DNA of 64,000 nt from DATFFO01 sp963772815 (GCA_963772815.1 CAVYYV010000004.1:124001-188000); one strand, 5' to 3'. Shown: positions 32,762-41,475, counted from the stretch's first letter. The notes: a model not told the origin generated them from the sequence alone. Program-made: numbers and translations.

Positions 32762-33340
32762 TCAGCCGCCGAAGGCCTGTTGGAAGGCGGCTTCCAGGTC
32801 GGGGGTGGCGGGGCCGCTGTAGCCGCAGCCGTTGACCACTCCGTCGGAAGCGGTGATTAGGTATCGCTGGCCAACTTCGAAGGTGGGAGTGCCGATCAGT
32901 GCCTCGAACCCGGGCGTGTATTGGATCTGCACCGTTCCGGCGTCACCGCCCGTGTACCAGTGGTCCACCATCAGGGTGATCGTGGAGTCGGTCATGTCGG
33001 ACACGGTGCCGGCGAAGGCGGGCGACATGTCGGCCAAGATGGTGGGATCGAAGCGGATGCAAGAGGCCATAGCATTACCTTCGTTGGCGGTGAGGACCAT
33101 CGGGGGTTGCGACGTTCCCGACCCTGAGTAGACGGCGGCCCCTCCTACCACCACGACCAGGGCGGCCGCCGCTGCCAGGGCGAGTCGAATCCGCCTGGGC
33201 TGAGTACGAGGTGTGGTTGCGGTTGACATGATGTCCTCCAGTTGCGCTCGGGCCCGATCAGAGGTGATCGGGTCGACCGGATGGGAAGGAGGAATCGGAT
33301 TCGCCGCTGCCAGCCGGTTTCTCAGCTCGTCGTCCGTCAT
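32762..33340 (-). CDS. Putative membrane-anchored anti-sigma factor / sigma-associated protein
   Basis: A 192-residue protein with a cytosolic N-terminus of about 50 residues (ELRNRLAAANPIPPSHPVDP), one transmembrane helix (LALAAAAALVVVVGGAAVY) and an extracytoplasmic domain of about 120 residues with two cysteines. It lacks the zinc-binding H-x3-C-x2-C motif of classical ZAS anti-sigma factors. Its ATG at 33340 overlaps the sigma gene stop (TGATG) and has AAAGGAGGA seven bases upstream, giving tight coupling. By position it should bind and hold the sigma factor, or report on the cell surface; this is inference. Confidence 0.7.
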   Translation of the reverse strand: MTDDELRNRLAAANPIPPSHPVDPITSDRARAQLEDIMSTATTPRTQPRRIRLALAAAAALVVVVGGAAVYSGSGTSQPPMVLTANEGNAMASCIRFDPTILADMSPAFAGTVSDMTDSTITLMVDHWYTGGDAGTVQIQYTPGFEALIGTPTFEVGQRYLITASDGVVNGCGYSGPATPDLEAAFQQAFGG

Positions 33341-33891
33341 CACCGTTCCTCCTTTCTGCTTTCACGGTCTGAGTGTCCGGAAGGCACTTCATTCTTTCGC
33401 ACCTGTTCGAGATTCTCGGATAGCTTCTTCTTGGCCCGGTGGAGACGGATGGATACGGCGTTGGAGGTGAGCCCGAGCACCGGGGCGATCTCGGAGGGCT
33501 CCAGTTGCTCCCATGCCCACAGCCGTAGCAATTCGCGGTCGGCGTCGCCCAGAGCGGCCAGGGCCACATCGAGCTCCGGGTCGAGGGGAGTATCGGCCGT
33601 TTGGACCGGGAGCGGCTGAGACTGGGCTCGCTGCACAAGACGGAGATGACGCTGGTTATTGCGACGGAGATTGGAGATGTGGCGGCGGGCCACGCCGTAT
33701 GCCCAGGGCAAGCCGGCTTGGCTGGGCACGTCTTCCAGGCGACGCCACAGCGTCAGGAGGGTCTCGGAGACAACGTCATCGACGGCGTGGACGTCGACCC
33801 GACGTCGGGCGTAGCGATGGATCGGCTCGTAAACCTCCGCCGCCAAGGCCTCGAAGCGTCGGCGGCGGGCAAGAGAACGGTCGTCATCCAT
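33340..33891 (-). CDS. RNA polymerase ECF-type sigma factor
   Basis: A 183-residue sigma-70 family factor. Region 2 reads PIHRYARRRVDVHAVDDVVS followed by ETLLTLWRRLEDVP and the -10-contacting WAYGVARRHISNLRR. Region 4 is LAALGDADRELLRLWAWEQL, then EPSEIAPVLGLTSNAVSIRL and HRAKKKL, the helix-turn-helix reading the -35 element. It is coupled to the downstream membrane protein. Target promoters cannot be deduced from the window; autoregulation is common in such pairs. Confidence 0.9.
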   Translation of the reverse strand: MDDDRSLARRRRFEALAAEVYEPIHRYARRRVDVHAVDDVVSETLLTLWRRLEDVPSQAGLPWAYGVARRHISNLRRNNQRHLRLVQRAQSQPLPVQTADTPLDPELDVALAALGDADRELLRLWAWEQLEPSEIAPVLGLTSNAVSIRLHRAKKKLSENLEQVRKNEVPSGHSDRESRKEER

Positions 33892-33930
33892 GGCGCTTCG
33901 ACGCCGGTGGAAGAGCTGCGGTTCCCGAAG

Positions 33931-34446
33931 TCAGCTGCGATTGACCAGCCTGGTTGCCCCTTCGGGGAGAGGCCCGCTCAGGGCCTGTCGCAACGGGCGA
34001 GGACGGATGTCGAGCTGGTCCACTGACGACTGAGGGAACCACCGAAACTCGAGGGTGAACTCGTCGGGCGTGCCGGTGAGCTCGGTGCCGGTGAAGGCCT
34101 CAGCTTCGGTCAGCTCAGGTGGAAGCTGCATCTCCAGGTAGAGGCCCAGCTCGTGGTGGTCGATGTGCGCGGAATCGGTCGGAGGTTGGTCGAGCGGCGC
34201 GAATCGGAAGAAGTTCTCCACCACCCACAGCAGTCGGCCCACTTGTACATCGGAGCCGGTCTCCTCGAGCATCTCCCGGGCCAGGGCATCGGCGGACGTT
34301 TCACCCACACCGATCCGACCCCCCGGGATTGCCCAGAAGCGGTCGAACTCGCTCCGATGCAGCAGCACCCGGCCCTGATCTACCGCTATCCCTCCCACCC
34401 GATAGAGAAAGAGGGTGCCTTCGTCCCTGAACTGTGCCGCACCCAC
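33931..34446 (-). CDS. Nudix hydrolase
   Basis: A 171-residue Nudix enzyme hydrolysing a nucleoside diphosphate linked to another moiety. The full Nudix box is present: G-R-I-G-V-G-E, then TSADALAREMLEETGSDV, matching G-x5-E-x7-R-E-U-x-E-E-x-G-U with all metal-binding Glu residues. The C-terminal part with HHELGLYLEMQLP and LEFRWFP fits a dinucleotide or sugar-nucleotide pyrophosphatase. AAGGAG precedes the GTG start. Confidence 0.9.
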   Translation of the reverse strand: MGAAQFRDEGTLFLYRVGGIAVDQGRVLLHRSEFDRFWAIPGGRIGVGETSADALAREMLEETGSDVQVGRLLWVVENFFRFAPLDQPPTDSAHIDHHELGLYLEMQLPPELTEAEAFTGTELTGTPDEFTLEFRWFPQSSVDQLDIRPRPLRQALSGPLPEGATRLVNRS

Positions 34447-34494
34447 TGATGCTCCTTGACTCGGGGGGCTGGAATCGAGGGTATCGACCGGTGG

Positions 34495-35994
34495 TCAGAT
34501 CCAGCGGTCGTCGCCCCAGCCCTCGAGGTCGTAGTCGGCCAGGCACGACTCGACCAGGCCGTCGAAGTCGTCGGCCAGGCCCCGGATCTGAGAGAACCGA
34601 AGCACGTCGAGGCGCATCTGGTCCTGGTTGCCGCTGTAGTTGAACTCGTACCACGCATGGCGAGAGCCAAACTCGCTTCCCACAGCGTCCCAGATCAGCT
34701 TGAAGAGCTTGATCCGGTCGTGGGCGTCACCGGTCGAGCCCCGGTAGTAGCGGTCGATGAGGGGACGCAGCTCCTCGGAAAGTAGGTCTTGGTTGGAGGA
34801 CGGGGTCACCAGGGGAGCGCCTCCCAACAGCTCGGTGAAGATCTCTCGAGCCCGAGGAAAGGCCTGCGTACCGAAGAGCCGAATCAGAGTTGCGTTCTCC
34901 AGGGCAGGCACGATGCTGCCCCCCGGCCCCTCCTGAGTGTCGTGGCACAGGCTGGTGGTGATGGCCCAGATCAGGTTGCGCCACCCGATCAGCTCACCCA
35001 GCTTGGCCTTCACGCCCCGGAACTCGCTGGTTCCGTTGGCCTCCAGACCCCGGGCCAACAACCCGGCCAGAAACCCGAGCTTGACTGCCAGCCGGGTTCC
35101 TGATTGGAGGGTGTAGCGAGGCATGAAACCGGACTGTGCGTAGAAGCCGGTCGCCTTTTCCACATCTCGGTACACCAGCACGTCCTCCCACGGCACGAAG
35201 ACGCGGTCGAACACGGCCACGGCATCGTTCTCGTCGAAGCGGCTCGAGAGTGGGTAATCCCAAGGTGAGTTGACCGGGGCCTCGTACGAGGCGCGGCTGA
35301 TCAGCTTCATCCCGGGGGCGTCCATGGGAACGATGAAGGCCAGGGCATAATCCTCGGCCTTGCCCGCCTCGAGGTGGACCGCGCTGTTCTGGGCCACGAA
35401 CGTGGCGTGGGTGAGGGCGGATCCGGTGGCCAGCATCTTGGCGCCTTCCACCACCATTCCGTCGTCGCGCTCCTCCACCACGTGCACGAACACGTCCTCG
35501 ACCTCGTGGGCCGCCTTGGCCCGGTCGATGGGCGGGTTGATGAGAACGTGATTGAGGTACAGGGCCTTGGTGGCGTAGCGCCGATACCAATGACGGGCAC
35601 TGTCGCCGAACGGCGCGTACCAGTCCGGGTCGGCTCCCAGCGTGGCCATGAACGAGGCCTTGTAGTCGGGGGTGCGACCCATGTAGCCGTAGGTGAGACG
35701 GGCCCACACCGCCATCGCCTCGCGGGCGGCCAGCAGGGCGGCAGAGTCGTAGGAGGGCATGAAGAAGGGGTGGGTGACGATGCCATGACGGTCCGTGGCC
35801 AGCATGACGTCGGACAACTCGGGTTCGTGCAGGGCGTCGTAGAGGGTGGCCATGGAGCGGGCGGCGTTTCGGAAGCCGGGGTGGGCCGTGACATCTTCGA
35901 CCTGCTCCCCGTCAATCCACACCGAGCGGCCGTCCCTCAGCGACTCGAGGTAGTCGTCGCCGGTCAGCGTCTTGTTGGTGGCGGTCTGAGTCAT
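34495..35994 (-). CDS. 4-hydroxyphenylacetate 3-monooxygenase (HpaB) family FADH2-dependent oxygenase
   Basis: A 499-residue flavin-dependent oxygenase of the acyl-CoA dehydrogenase fold, group D monooxygenases. GDDYLESLRDGRSVWIDGEQ at the N-terminus, DWYAPFGDSARHWYRRYATK, the FAD-contacting GAKMLATGSALTHATFVAQN, and the C-terminal GSRHAWYEFNYSGNQDQMRL are characteristic of HpaB/HpaH and related phenol hydroxylases. These enzymes need reduced FAD from a separate flavin reductase (HpaC), which is not in the window. The substrate is a phenolic or related aromatic acid, not determined. The ATG at 35994 is preferred to 36009. Confidence 0.85.
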   Translation of the reverse strand: MTQTATNKTLTGDDYLESLRDGRSVWIDGEQVEDVTAHPGFRNAARSMATLYDALHEPELSDVMLATDRHGIVTHPFFMPSYDSAALLAAREAMAVWARLTYGYMGRTPDYKASFMATLGADPDWYAPFGDSARHWYRRYATKALYLNHVLINPPIDRAKAAHEVEDVFVHVVEERDDGMVVEGAKMLATGSALTHATFVAQNSAVHLEAGKAEDYALAFIVPMDAPGMKLISRASYEAPVNSPWDYPLSSRFDENDAVAVFDRVFVPWEDVLVYRDVEKATGFYAQSGFMPRYTLQSGTRLAVKLGFLAGLLARGLEANGTSEFRGVKAKLGELIGWRNLIWAITTSLCHDTQEGPGGSIVPALENATLIRLFGTQAFPRAREIFTELLGGAPLVTPSSNQDLLSEELRPLIDRYYRGSTGDAHDRIKLFKLIWDAVGSEFGSRHAWYEFNYSGNQDQMRLDVLRFSQIRGLADDFDGLVESCLADYDLEGWGDDRWI

Positions 35995-36075
35995 GGGCGT
36001 TCCGAGCATACGTGAGCTCAGCCATCCCGGGGAGCGCGGATTGGGCCGTAGCGAGGTCTATTCGCCCCCGGTGCG

Positions 36076-36438
36076 CTACTCGCCGGGCCTCGCCGGGGGC
36101 TGGTCGATGACGAACTCGTGCCCGTCATCGAGGATCAAATGGCCCGATTCGTCCACCTGGCCTCGGGCCTGCTCGGATCGCTCCTCCTCGTATAGGTGCT
36201 CAGAGGCGGGATTCACCATGGAATCGAAGGTCGCCATCGCATTGGACAGGGCGCGGCCGGCCCCGCCTCCGCCGCGGCGGTAGTAGATCCAGCCCCGGTG
36301 CTCGGCCCACACGGCTGCCGTGTGAAGGACGAGAAGCCCGGCCAGCACCAGCCCGATCCACAACAGACAGTTGATGACCGATGGGCTGGCCGGCGTAGTG
36401 AACGCCGGGCCGGTTGTCGAAGGAGCGGCACTGATCAT
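36076..36438 (-). CDS. Small membrane protein, DUF6191-like
   Basis: A 120-residue protein with one transmembrane helix (VINCLLWIGLVLAGLLVLHT, near residue 22) followed by WAEHRGWIYYRR and a C-terminal domain with FDSMVNPASEHLYEEERSEQ and DDGHEFVIDQPPARP. The helix-W-x-H-R-x-W-basic layout and FxxxxxPxxxH match actinobacterial DUF6191 proteins of unknown role. It is divergent from the cysteine-rich peptide gene at 36550. Confidence 0.6.
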   Translation of the reverse strand: MISAAPSTTGPAFTTPASPSVINCLLWIGLVLAGLLVLHTAAVWAEHRGWIYYRRGGGGAGRALSNAMATFDSMVNPASEHLYEEERSEQARGQVDESGHLILDDGHEFVIDQPPARPGE

Positions 36439-36549
36439 GAGACTCTCGGTCTCAACGGTAGGCAGACGCCCTTCGCCAGCCGATTCTGGCCGGTTTGAAA
36501 TCTCCCACTGCGGTGTAGGCGAGGCGGGACATCCACGCAGAGGAGTGCC

Positions 36550-36750
36550 ATGAAGTGCCTCAACTCCACCTGCAGTTGCCACGCCATCAACGGTTATTAC
36601 TGCGCCGCCACCGCTGTGCAGGGTCCAGTCGAGCCCTGCGTATGCGGGCATGTTGGCTGCACGGCGTCCGCAAAACAGCCCCGGAACGAGTTTCTTTTTG
36701 GACGGCGTCGACCGGTATACGGCTCGGATCAGACCCGGGGAGCGGCATGA
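36550..36750 (+). CDS. Metallothionein-like small cysteine-rich protein
   Basis: A 66-residue protein with seven cysteines in the first 37 residues: C3, C8, C10, C18, C30, C32 and C37, plus His11 and His34. MKCLNSTCSCHAINGYYC and PCVCGHVGCTASA match the spacing of prokaryotic metallothioneins (K-C-x4-C-x-C ... YC ... C-x-C-GH-x-GC), which bind zinc, cadmium or copper. AGAGGAG precedes the ATG. The last 25 residues are basic and unrelated, so the original protein may have been shorter. Its stop overlaps the start of the glsB-like gene (ATGA). Confidence 0.55.
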   Translation: MKCLNSTCSCHAINGYYCAATAVQGPVEPCVCGHVGCTASAKQPRNEFLFGRRRPVYGSDQTRGAA

Positions 36751-37035
36751 CTTCTCAATTGATATGGGCCCAGGACACGGTCTGGGCCATAGATCTCGGA
36801 GCGATCCTCGCAGACGCCCTGCTGGGTCTGGTCATCGGGGCGTTGGCCCGTCTCGTCGTACCCGGACGAGGGAAATGGGAGTCATCGCCACCATCCTCAT
36901 TGGCATCGCAGGTGCTGTGATTGGAGGGTGGCTGGCGGGCGCCGTCCTTCCCGAGACCGCCGGATCGACTGGATCGCCTCGATAGTGGTGGCGGTCATCC
37001 TGGTCTCGATCGTCAGCGGGATAGGTCGGCGTCGG
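36747..37035 (+). pseudogene. GlsB/YeaQ/YmgE-type small membrane protein, two frameshifts
   Basis: A transglycosylase-associated (YeaQ) family gene of about 95 codons whose three parts lie in three frames. Frame one: LGLVIGALARLVVPGRGK (to about 36876). Frame two: MGVIATILIGIAGAVIGGWL then AGAVLP (to about 36957). Frame three: IDWIASIVVAVILVSIVSGI. Restoring one A in the AAA run near 36876 and one base near 36963 would give a normal three-helix protein. No natural stop is seen in the last frame. Either two assembly indels or a decayed gene. Confidence 0.6.
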
Positions 37036-37083
37036 CCGGTCGTCCAGCGGGGAGTGGGGGTCGAGGGCCGTTTCGATGGATCC

Positions 37084-37491
37084 TCAGGACATGCGCTCTT
37101 CGGCCAGATTCCTCAGTCTGCGCTCCAACTCGGGGTAGTCGGCGACCAGACGGCGGAAATCGTTGGCCCGCATCGAGATCATCGACATGACCGAGGTGGC
37201 CACGACGTCCGCGTTGCGGTGGATGTTGCCCAGGATGGCCATCTCTCCGAAGACGTCTCCCTTGCCCAGGCTGGCCAGCGTCTTGCCGTCCTGGACCACG
37301 TCGGCCGTCCCGGCGAGGATGATGTAGAGCTCGAACCCCACATCGTCGGCGTGAATCACGCGCAGCCCTGGGTGTGCTCCCAAGAAATACAAGCAAGCCT
37401 TGACCTTTTCCAGGCCATCGTCGTCCAGCCCTTCGAACAGATCGACCGCGGCCAACTGCTCTTTCGTCACACCGCTGAAGAACGCTGACAT
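37084..37491 (-). CDS. Cyclic nucleotide-binding domain protein
   Basis: A 135-residue stand-alone cNMP-binding domain. VDLFEGLDDDGLEKVKACLY forms the N-terminal helices, LYIILAGTADVVQDGKTLAS the barrel, and VFGEMAILGNIHRNADVVAT the phosphate-binding cassette with Glu (GEMA) and Arg (HRNA) that contact the cyclic phosphate and ribose. No DNA-binding domain follows, so it is not a CRP-type activator; it may regulate a partner protein. It may respond to nucleotides made by the class III cyclase proteins encoded in this window. Confidence 0.85.
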   Translation of the reverse strand: MSAFFSGVTKEQLAAVDLFEGLDDDGLEKVKACLYFLGAHPGLRVIHADDVGFELYIILAGTADVVQDGKTLASLGKGDVFGEMAILGNIHRNADVVATSVMSMISMRANDFRRLVADYPELERRLRNLAEERMS

Positions 37492-37518
37492 CTGAGAAGC
37501 CTCCTGGGGTAGACGGTC

Positions 37519-38031
37519 TCAACGTACACAATCGGTGTCTCTACCGAGGATCAAGCCAAGGTCGGCTCCGAAGGTGGTGAACACCGTTTGGATTGCCTGT
37601 GAACAGGTGGGATTCAATCCTCCGAGGCAGTTGCCGACGACGGGATCGAAGAGGTCGTTCCCACCAATGGTGAGGGTGATCAGCTCGATGTCGTTGCCCG
37701 GGTCCAAATCTCCGTTTCGCTGGGTGAGCAGCTTCAACGCCTGCGGGAGTTGATCAGCCATCAGGCTGGCAGATGTGGCACCCGGCAACAGACAGGTTGC
37801 TCAACTCGAGATGAGGGCATCCTCGGGCTGCTCCGTTCGGCGTTTGACACCGTGCAGCCAGCGATGCAGGACCGCCACATAGCACAGCTGGTCGGGCCGC
37901 TGCACGCCGATTCCGTATCCCTGGGTATCACCCAGGGCCAGGTACACGGGACCGGACTGGGCTGCGCTGGCGGGCAAGACCGGGATCAGCAAGGCGATCA
38001 AGACGATCACGGCAGTCAGGTTTCGTCGCAT
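37519..38031 (-). pseudogene. Secreted GDSL/SGNH hydrolase, decayed
   Basis: The gene begins with a signal peptide (MRRNLTAVIVLIALLIPVLP, cleaved near ASA) and block I YLALGDTQGYGIG, in which the catalytic Ser of GDS is Thr. A TGA follows at 37801. Between about 37801 and 37775 the expected LELSNLSVAG lies in another frame, after which the original frame returns with ATSASLMADQLPQAL and block III LTIGGNDL. The frame ends at 37519 without block V (DxxH). Loss of nucleophile, internal stop and missing end together mean real decay rather than a reading error. Confidence 0.65.
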
Positions 38032-38145
38032 TTCTCCTCCTAACTCGGCGGCATGGCCAATGTCGGGGACCTGGCCGGTCCGGGCAATGGGGATTCACCC
38101 CCATGAGGACCATGGACGCATCATCTGTGGCGGCTAGCGTCACCA

Positions 38146-39127
38146 GTGGTGAAACGCGCTCTGGTTCTCGGTGGAGGAGGAGTTACCGGTGTGGGTTGGG
38201 AGATCGGCCTTCTGCGAGGCTTACAACACGAAGACGTCGACCTGACCGGGGCCGACCTGCTGGTCGGCACGTCGGCTGGATCGGTCGTTTCGGCCCAGGT
38301 TGCCTGTGGTGTGGATCTAGAGGCGATGTTTCAGCGTCAGCTCGAACCATCGTCGGGAGAGATTCCAGCGTCGGCCGGGTTGGTCTTCGGCCTGCGGTTG
38401 GTATGGACCATGGTGACCGCCGGCGGCGATGCCCAGCGGTACCGGGCAAAGCTCGGCGGCAAGGCGATGAGGTCGCGCACCGTCCCAGAATCGGAACGTC
38501 TGGCTGCGATTTCTCATCGACTGGAGTCCCATGAATGGCCCGATCGCAAGCTGCTGATCACGGCGGTGGACGCATCCGACGGTTCCTTCGTCGTCTTCGA
38601 TGGAGACTCCGATGCCACTCTGGTCGAGGCAGTCGCAGCCAGTTGCGCCGTACCGATGGTGTGGCCGCCGGTAACGATCGGTGGTCGGCGGTTCATCGAT
38701 GGCGGAATGCGGTCGGGTGCCAATGCCGATTTAGCTTCGGGATATGACCGGGTGGTGATCGTGGCCCCGATCGACCGCGGGGGACGGATTTCACCCGGTC
38801 CGGGCGCCCAGGCCGACGGATTGCGCGGCAGAGGGAGCCCAGGTCGTGGTCGTCACGCCCGACGCCGACGCAAAAGAAGCCATCGGGCGCAATGTCTTGG
38901 ACCCGGCCCGGCGCGGCCCGGCCTCCCGGGCCGGTCACGATCAGGCCGTCACGATGGCCCAGGGCATCGGCGACATGTGGGGGCGATGGCGCTCGTCTAC
39001 CGTGACGTCCCGGTCAGCTCCTCTGAGAAGGGTCGCGCACCGAGATCACCCACCGGCGGAATCGCAGGGGCTCGCCCGGTTGGAAATCGGCTGCCGCACT
39101 GAGATGTTCGGTGGCCCATTCGTCTAA
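38146..39127 (+). pseudogene. Patatin-like phospholipase, frameshifted
   Basis: A patatin-family lipid hydrolase. RALVLGGGGVTGVGWEIGLL is the oxyanion Gly-rich loop, LLVGTSAGSVVSAQVACG holds the nucleophile Ser (G-T-S-A-G), and FIDGGMRSGANADLA the catalytic Asp (DGG). Around 38824 two bases appear to be missing from a CG repeat; the C-terminus then continues in another frame as GAQVVVVTPDADAKEAIG to GIGDMW. The original frame runs to 39102 with an Arg/Gly-rich artefact tail. The 3' end overlaps the convergent gene at 39014. Confidence 0.65.
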
Positions 39128-39400
39128 CCAGGCTCGGTCGTCCTCGCTGCCGGCCGCTAGCCACCCCCCGGCCTCCAGAGAATCCCACAGAAGCTCCGTA
39201 TATGTGTCGGGCGTCATGTCCAGGTCTCGAACCTCGAAGACGGTGGTGGCCCTTCGGCTCACAAGACCGCACATCGCTCGTTCGCATCCGCACGCCGGAT
39301 CAGCACATATCACGGTTGGGAAGTGGACGAGTTCGCCCGGTACCGTCCATGAGAAGTCACTACCTTCTGAAACCCGTTCTCCGGCCACGAAGACCCTCAA
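39014..39400 (-). CDS. Conserved actinobacterial protein of unknown function with CxCxxxxCG motif
   Basis: A 128-residue protein. I start it at the TTG at 39400, which has AGGAGG six bases upstream; the frame is open to 39628 but that part lacks conservation and is antisense to the next gene. The protein reads RVFVAGERVSEGSDFSWTVP, then CADPACGCERAMCGLVSRRA, a possible metal or structural cysteine site, and DMTPDTYTELLWDSLEAGGW. This layout fits an actinobacterial family of unknown function (perhaps DUF7715). Confidence 0.6.
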   Translation of the reverse strand: MRVFVAGERVSEGSDFSWTVPGELVHFPTVICADPACGCERAMCGLVSRRATTVFEVRDLDMTPDTYTELLWDSLEAGGWLAAGSEDDRAWLDEWATEHLSAAADFQPGEPLRFRRWVISVRDPSQRS

Positions 39401-39511
39401 TATGAACCTCCTGTGTCTACTCGATCCGAACCTAGGGAGAGGGTGTGACGGGTTTGTGGCGGCCGGTGGGGTCACTTCGAATGAAGTGGGACCTGGGCTC
39501 CAGAGGCTTTC

Positions 39512-40390
39512 GTGAAGGTCGGTATCCAGCTGCCCGAGGTGGAGCGGGTTGTGCGCTGGCCGGAGCTGGAGAACATGGTCCGGATGATCGAGTCGCTCGG
39601 GTTCGACTCGATATGGGTGGGCGACCACCTCCTATACGACGAGGACGGTGACCGGCGCGGCCCCTGGGAGGCCTGGACTCAGCTGGCGGCCGTGGCGGCC
39701 GTGACCGAGCGGGTCGAGTTGGGTCCTTTGGTGGCCGCCCTGCCGTTCCACAATCCGGCGATCCTGGCCAAGCTCGCCGCCACGGTCGACGAGATCAGCG
39801 GTGGACGTCTGATCCTGGGGGTGGGGGCGGGATGGAACGAGACCGAGTTCCGCGCTTACGGGTTGGCCTACGAGAGGCGTGTGGACCGATTCGCCGAGGA
39901 GTTCGAGATCCTACGCCGGCTGCTGGCGGGGGAGCGATTCGACTTCGGGGGCGATTTCTACCAGTTGCACGACGCCGAGTTGCTGCCGACCCCCCGCCCC
40001 GGAGGCCCGCCGTTGATGATCGGATCCAATGGGCCCCGGATGCTGTCAATCACGCTGCCCCACGTGGCTTTGTGGAATTCTTGGTACCGGGACTTTGGCA
40101 ACGACCCGGAGAGGCTCGGTGGCTTGCTGGGGCGCATCGACGGCGCCTGCCAAGAGGCGGGCCGGGATCCATCCACCCTGGCGAAGTCGGTGGCGCTGCT
40201 GATCAAGTTCGACCAGGACATCCGCCGACGCAGCCCCGACAACCCGATCACCGGCGGCCCCGCCCAGGTGGCAGAAGTGCTGGGGCGAGTGGAGGAGCTG
40301 GGTGTTTCGCACGTGCAGTTGGTACTCGACCCGATCACCGCCGGGACGATCGAACGGGCGGCCCAGGTCAAGAGCATCCTGGAGAGATGA
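39512..40390 (+). CDS. LLM class flavin-dependent (possibly F420) oxidoreductase
   Basis: A 292-residue luciferase-like TIM-barrel enzyme. MKVGIQLPEVE, FDSIWVGDHLLY, ERVELGPLVAALPFHNPAIL, ISGGRLILGVGAGWNETEFR and GGPPLMIGSNGPRML are family motifs. It is a distant paralogue of the gene at 2097. Many F420-dependent members start with the same KVGIQLP sequence; cofactor and substrate are inferred only at family level. It begins with GTG and stands alone. Confidence 0.88.
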   Translation: MKVGIQLPEVERVVRWPELENMVRMIESLGFDSIWVGDHLLYDEDGDRRGPWEAWTQLAAVAAVTERVELGPLVAALPFHNPAILAKLAATVDEISGGRLILGVGAGWNETEFRAYGLAYERRVDRFAEEFEILRRLLAGERFDFGGDFYQLHDAELLPTPRPGGPPLMIGSNGPRMLSITLPHVALWNSWYRDFGNDPERLGGLLGRIDGACQEAGRDPSTLAKSVALLIKFDQDIRRRSPDNPITGGPAQVAEVLGRVEELGVSHVQLVLDPITAGTIERAAQVKSILER

Positions 40391-40658
40391 TCGAGTGGCG
40401 TCCACCGTGCTGAGATCACGCACCCGGGAGAAGATCGTGATCAGGTTCTACGGGCGTATGGCCAGTTCGGTCCCGGTCGGTGACGTCCCCGAGGTCCCGG
40501 TGGTGGGCGGCCGGGCATCTCTTCGATGCAGGGTCGAGTCGTTGTGCAGTGTCGTGGGGGACCCTCCGGTGAAGTCGTCGTCTCGATAGACCATTGGCCG
40601 CTCGCTGCCCCCAGGCCCCAGGACAGGTAGTCGTGTGCCGTCTGGTGGGTTGACTGGC

Positions 40659-41003
40659 TCAACTGGTGTTCTCCGAAGACAGCCTGGCGGCCGCGATCAC
40701 TGCCGAGAAGGCGACGAGGACGAACAGGAGGCCAATGGTGAGCAAGCTGATGACACCCAGCAGCCCGTAAAGCACGGCGGCACCCACCAGCAGGTTGCGA
40801 GCGAGGCGGCGGTCTGCCAGCTGCACTCCTGCCACGGCCAGAAGTGCGGCTATCAGCATCAACAATGCCCACGGCAGGACATCGAGAAACGTGTTTCCGT
40901 CCCCGGTCACGATCAGCGCCACGTACAGGCCGACCATGGTGAATCCACCCAGAGCGGCTATCGTCGCCCAGGGCCTCTCTCGCAACCTCGACGGCTTGTC
41001 CAC
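40659..41003 (-). CDS. Hypothetical four-helix membrane protein
   Basis: A 114-residue protein with four hydrophobic segments: ATIAALGGFTMVGLYVALIV, LDVLPWALLMLIAALLAVAG, LLVGAAVLYGLLGVISLLTI and GLLFVLVAFSAVIAAARL. A basic N-terminus (MDKPSRLRERP) suggests a cytosolic start. Start codon GTG at 41003. No family is recognised. The 268 bp between its end and the LLM gene contain nothing identifiable. Confidence 0.6.
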   Translation of the reverse strand: MDKPSRLRERPWATIAALGGFTMVGLYVALIVTGDGNTFLDVLPWALLMLIAALLAVAGVQLADRRLARNLLVGAAVLYGLLGVISLLTIGLLFVLVAFSAVIAAARLSSENTS

Positions 41004-41058
41004 GTGCTCAGATTACGGCGGGACGACAGGTCGGCGGCCGTTTCCATAACATGGCCCG

Positions 41059-41460
41059 ATGCCCGGCTCTTTCCCCACTCCCGACATGGCCCTCACCCAG
41101 ATCCTGGTGGTGGCCGACACCGCCGAGTCGAGTCGCTGGTATCAGGAGGTTCTCGGGGCCGAGCTCTATCGCCAGTACGGGACGTCGGTGGTTCTCTCCT
41201 TCAACGGTGTGTGGTTGCTGCTGGTTGAGGGGGGAGGGCCGACGGCGGACAAACCCGGCGTCACTTTCGCACCCCCCGATCCGGAGCGGGTCAGCCACTC
41301 GTTCACCATCCGGGTTCAGGACTGTCAGGCCAGCTACGAGATCTTGCGCGGGCGCGGAGCGGGGTTCCTCACTCCGCCCTACGACTGGAGCGGCGAGATC
41401 CGCTGCCTCTTCCCCGACCCGGATGGCCACCTGTGGGAGATCAGCCAGGCTCTCGGCTGA
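41059..41460 (+). CDS. VOC family (glyoxalase/bleomycin resistance) protein
   Basis: A 133-residue protein with two beta-alpha-beta-beta-beta modules. LTQILVVADTAESSRWYQEV followed by LGAELY is the first, and SHSFTIRVQDCQASYEILRG with CLFPDPDGHLWEISQALG the second; the Glu in LWEI is a usual metal ligand. VOC proteins include lyases, isomerases and dioxygenases; the function here is not determined. It ends 15 bp before the convergent FAD oxidoreductase gene. Confidence 0.82.
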   Translation: MPGSFPTPDMALTQILVVADTAESSRWYQEVLGAELYRQYGTSVVLSFNGVWLLLVEGGGPTADKPGVTFAPPDPERVSHSFTIRVQDCQASYEILRGRGAGFLTPPYDWSGEIRCLFPDPDGHLWEISQALG

Positions 41461-41475
41461 CGGCCGGCGAGCGAG

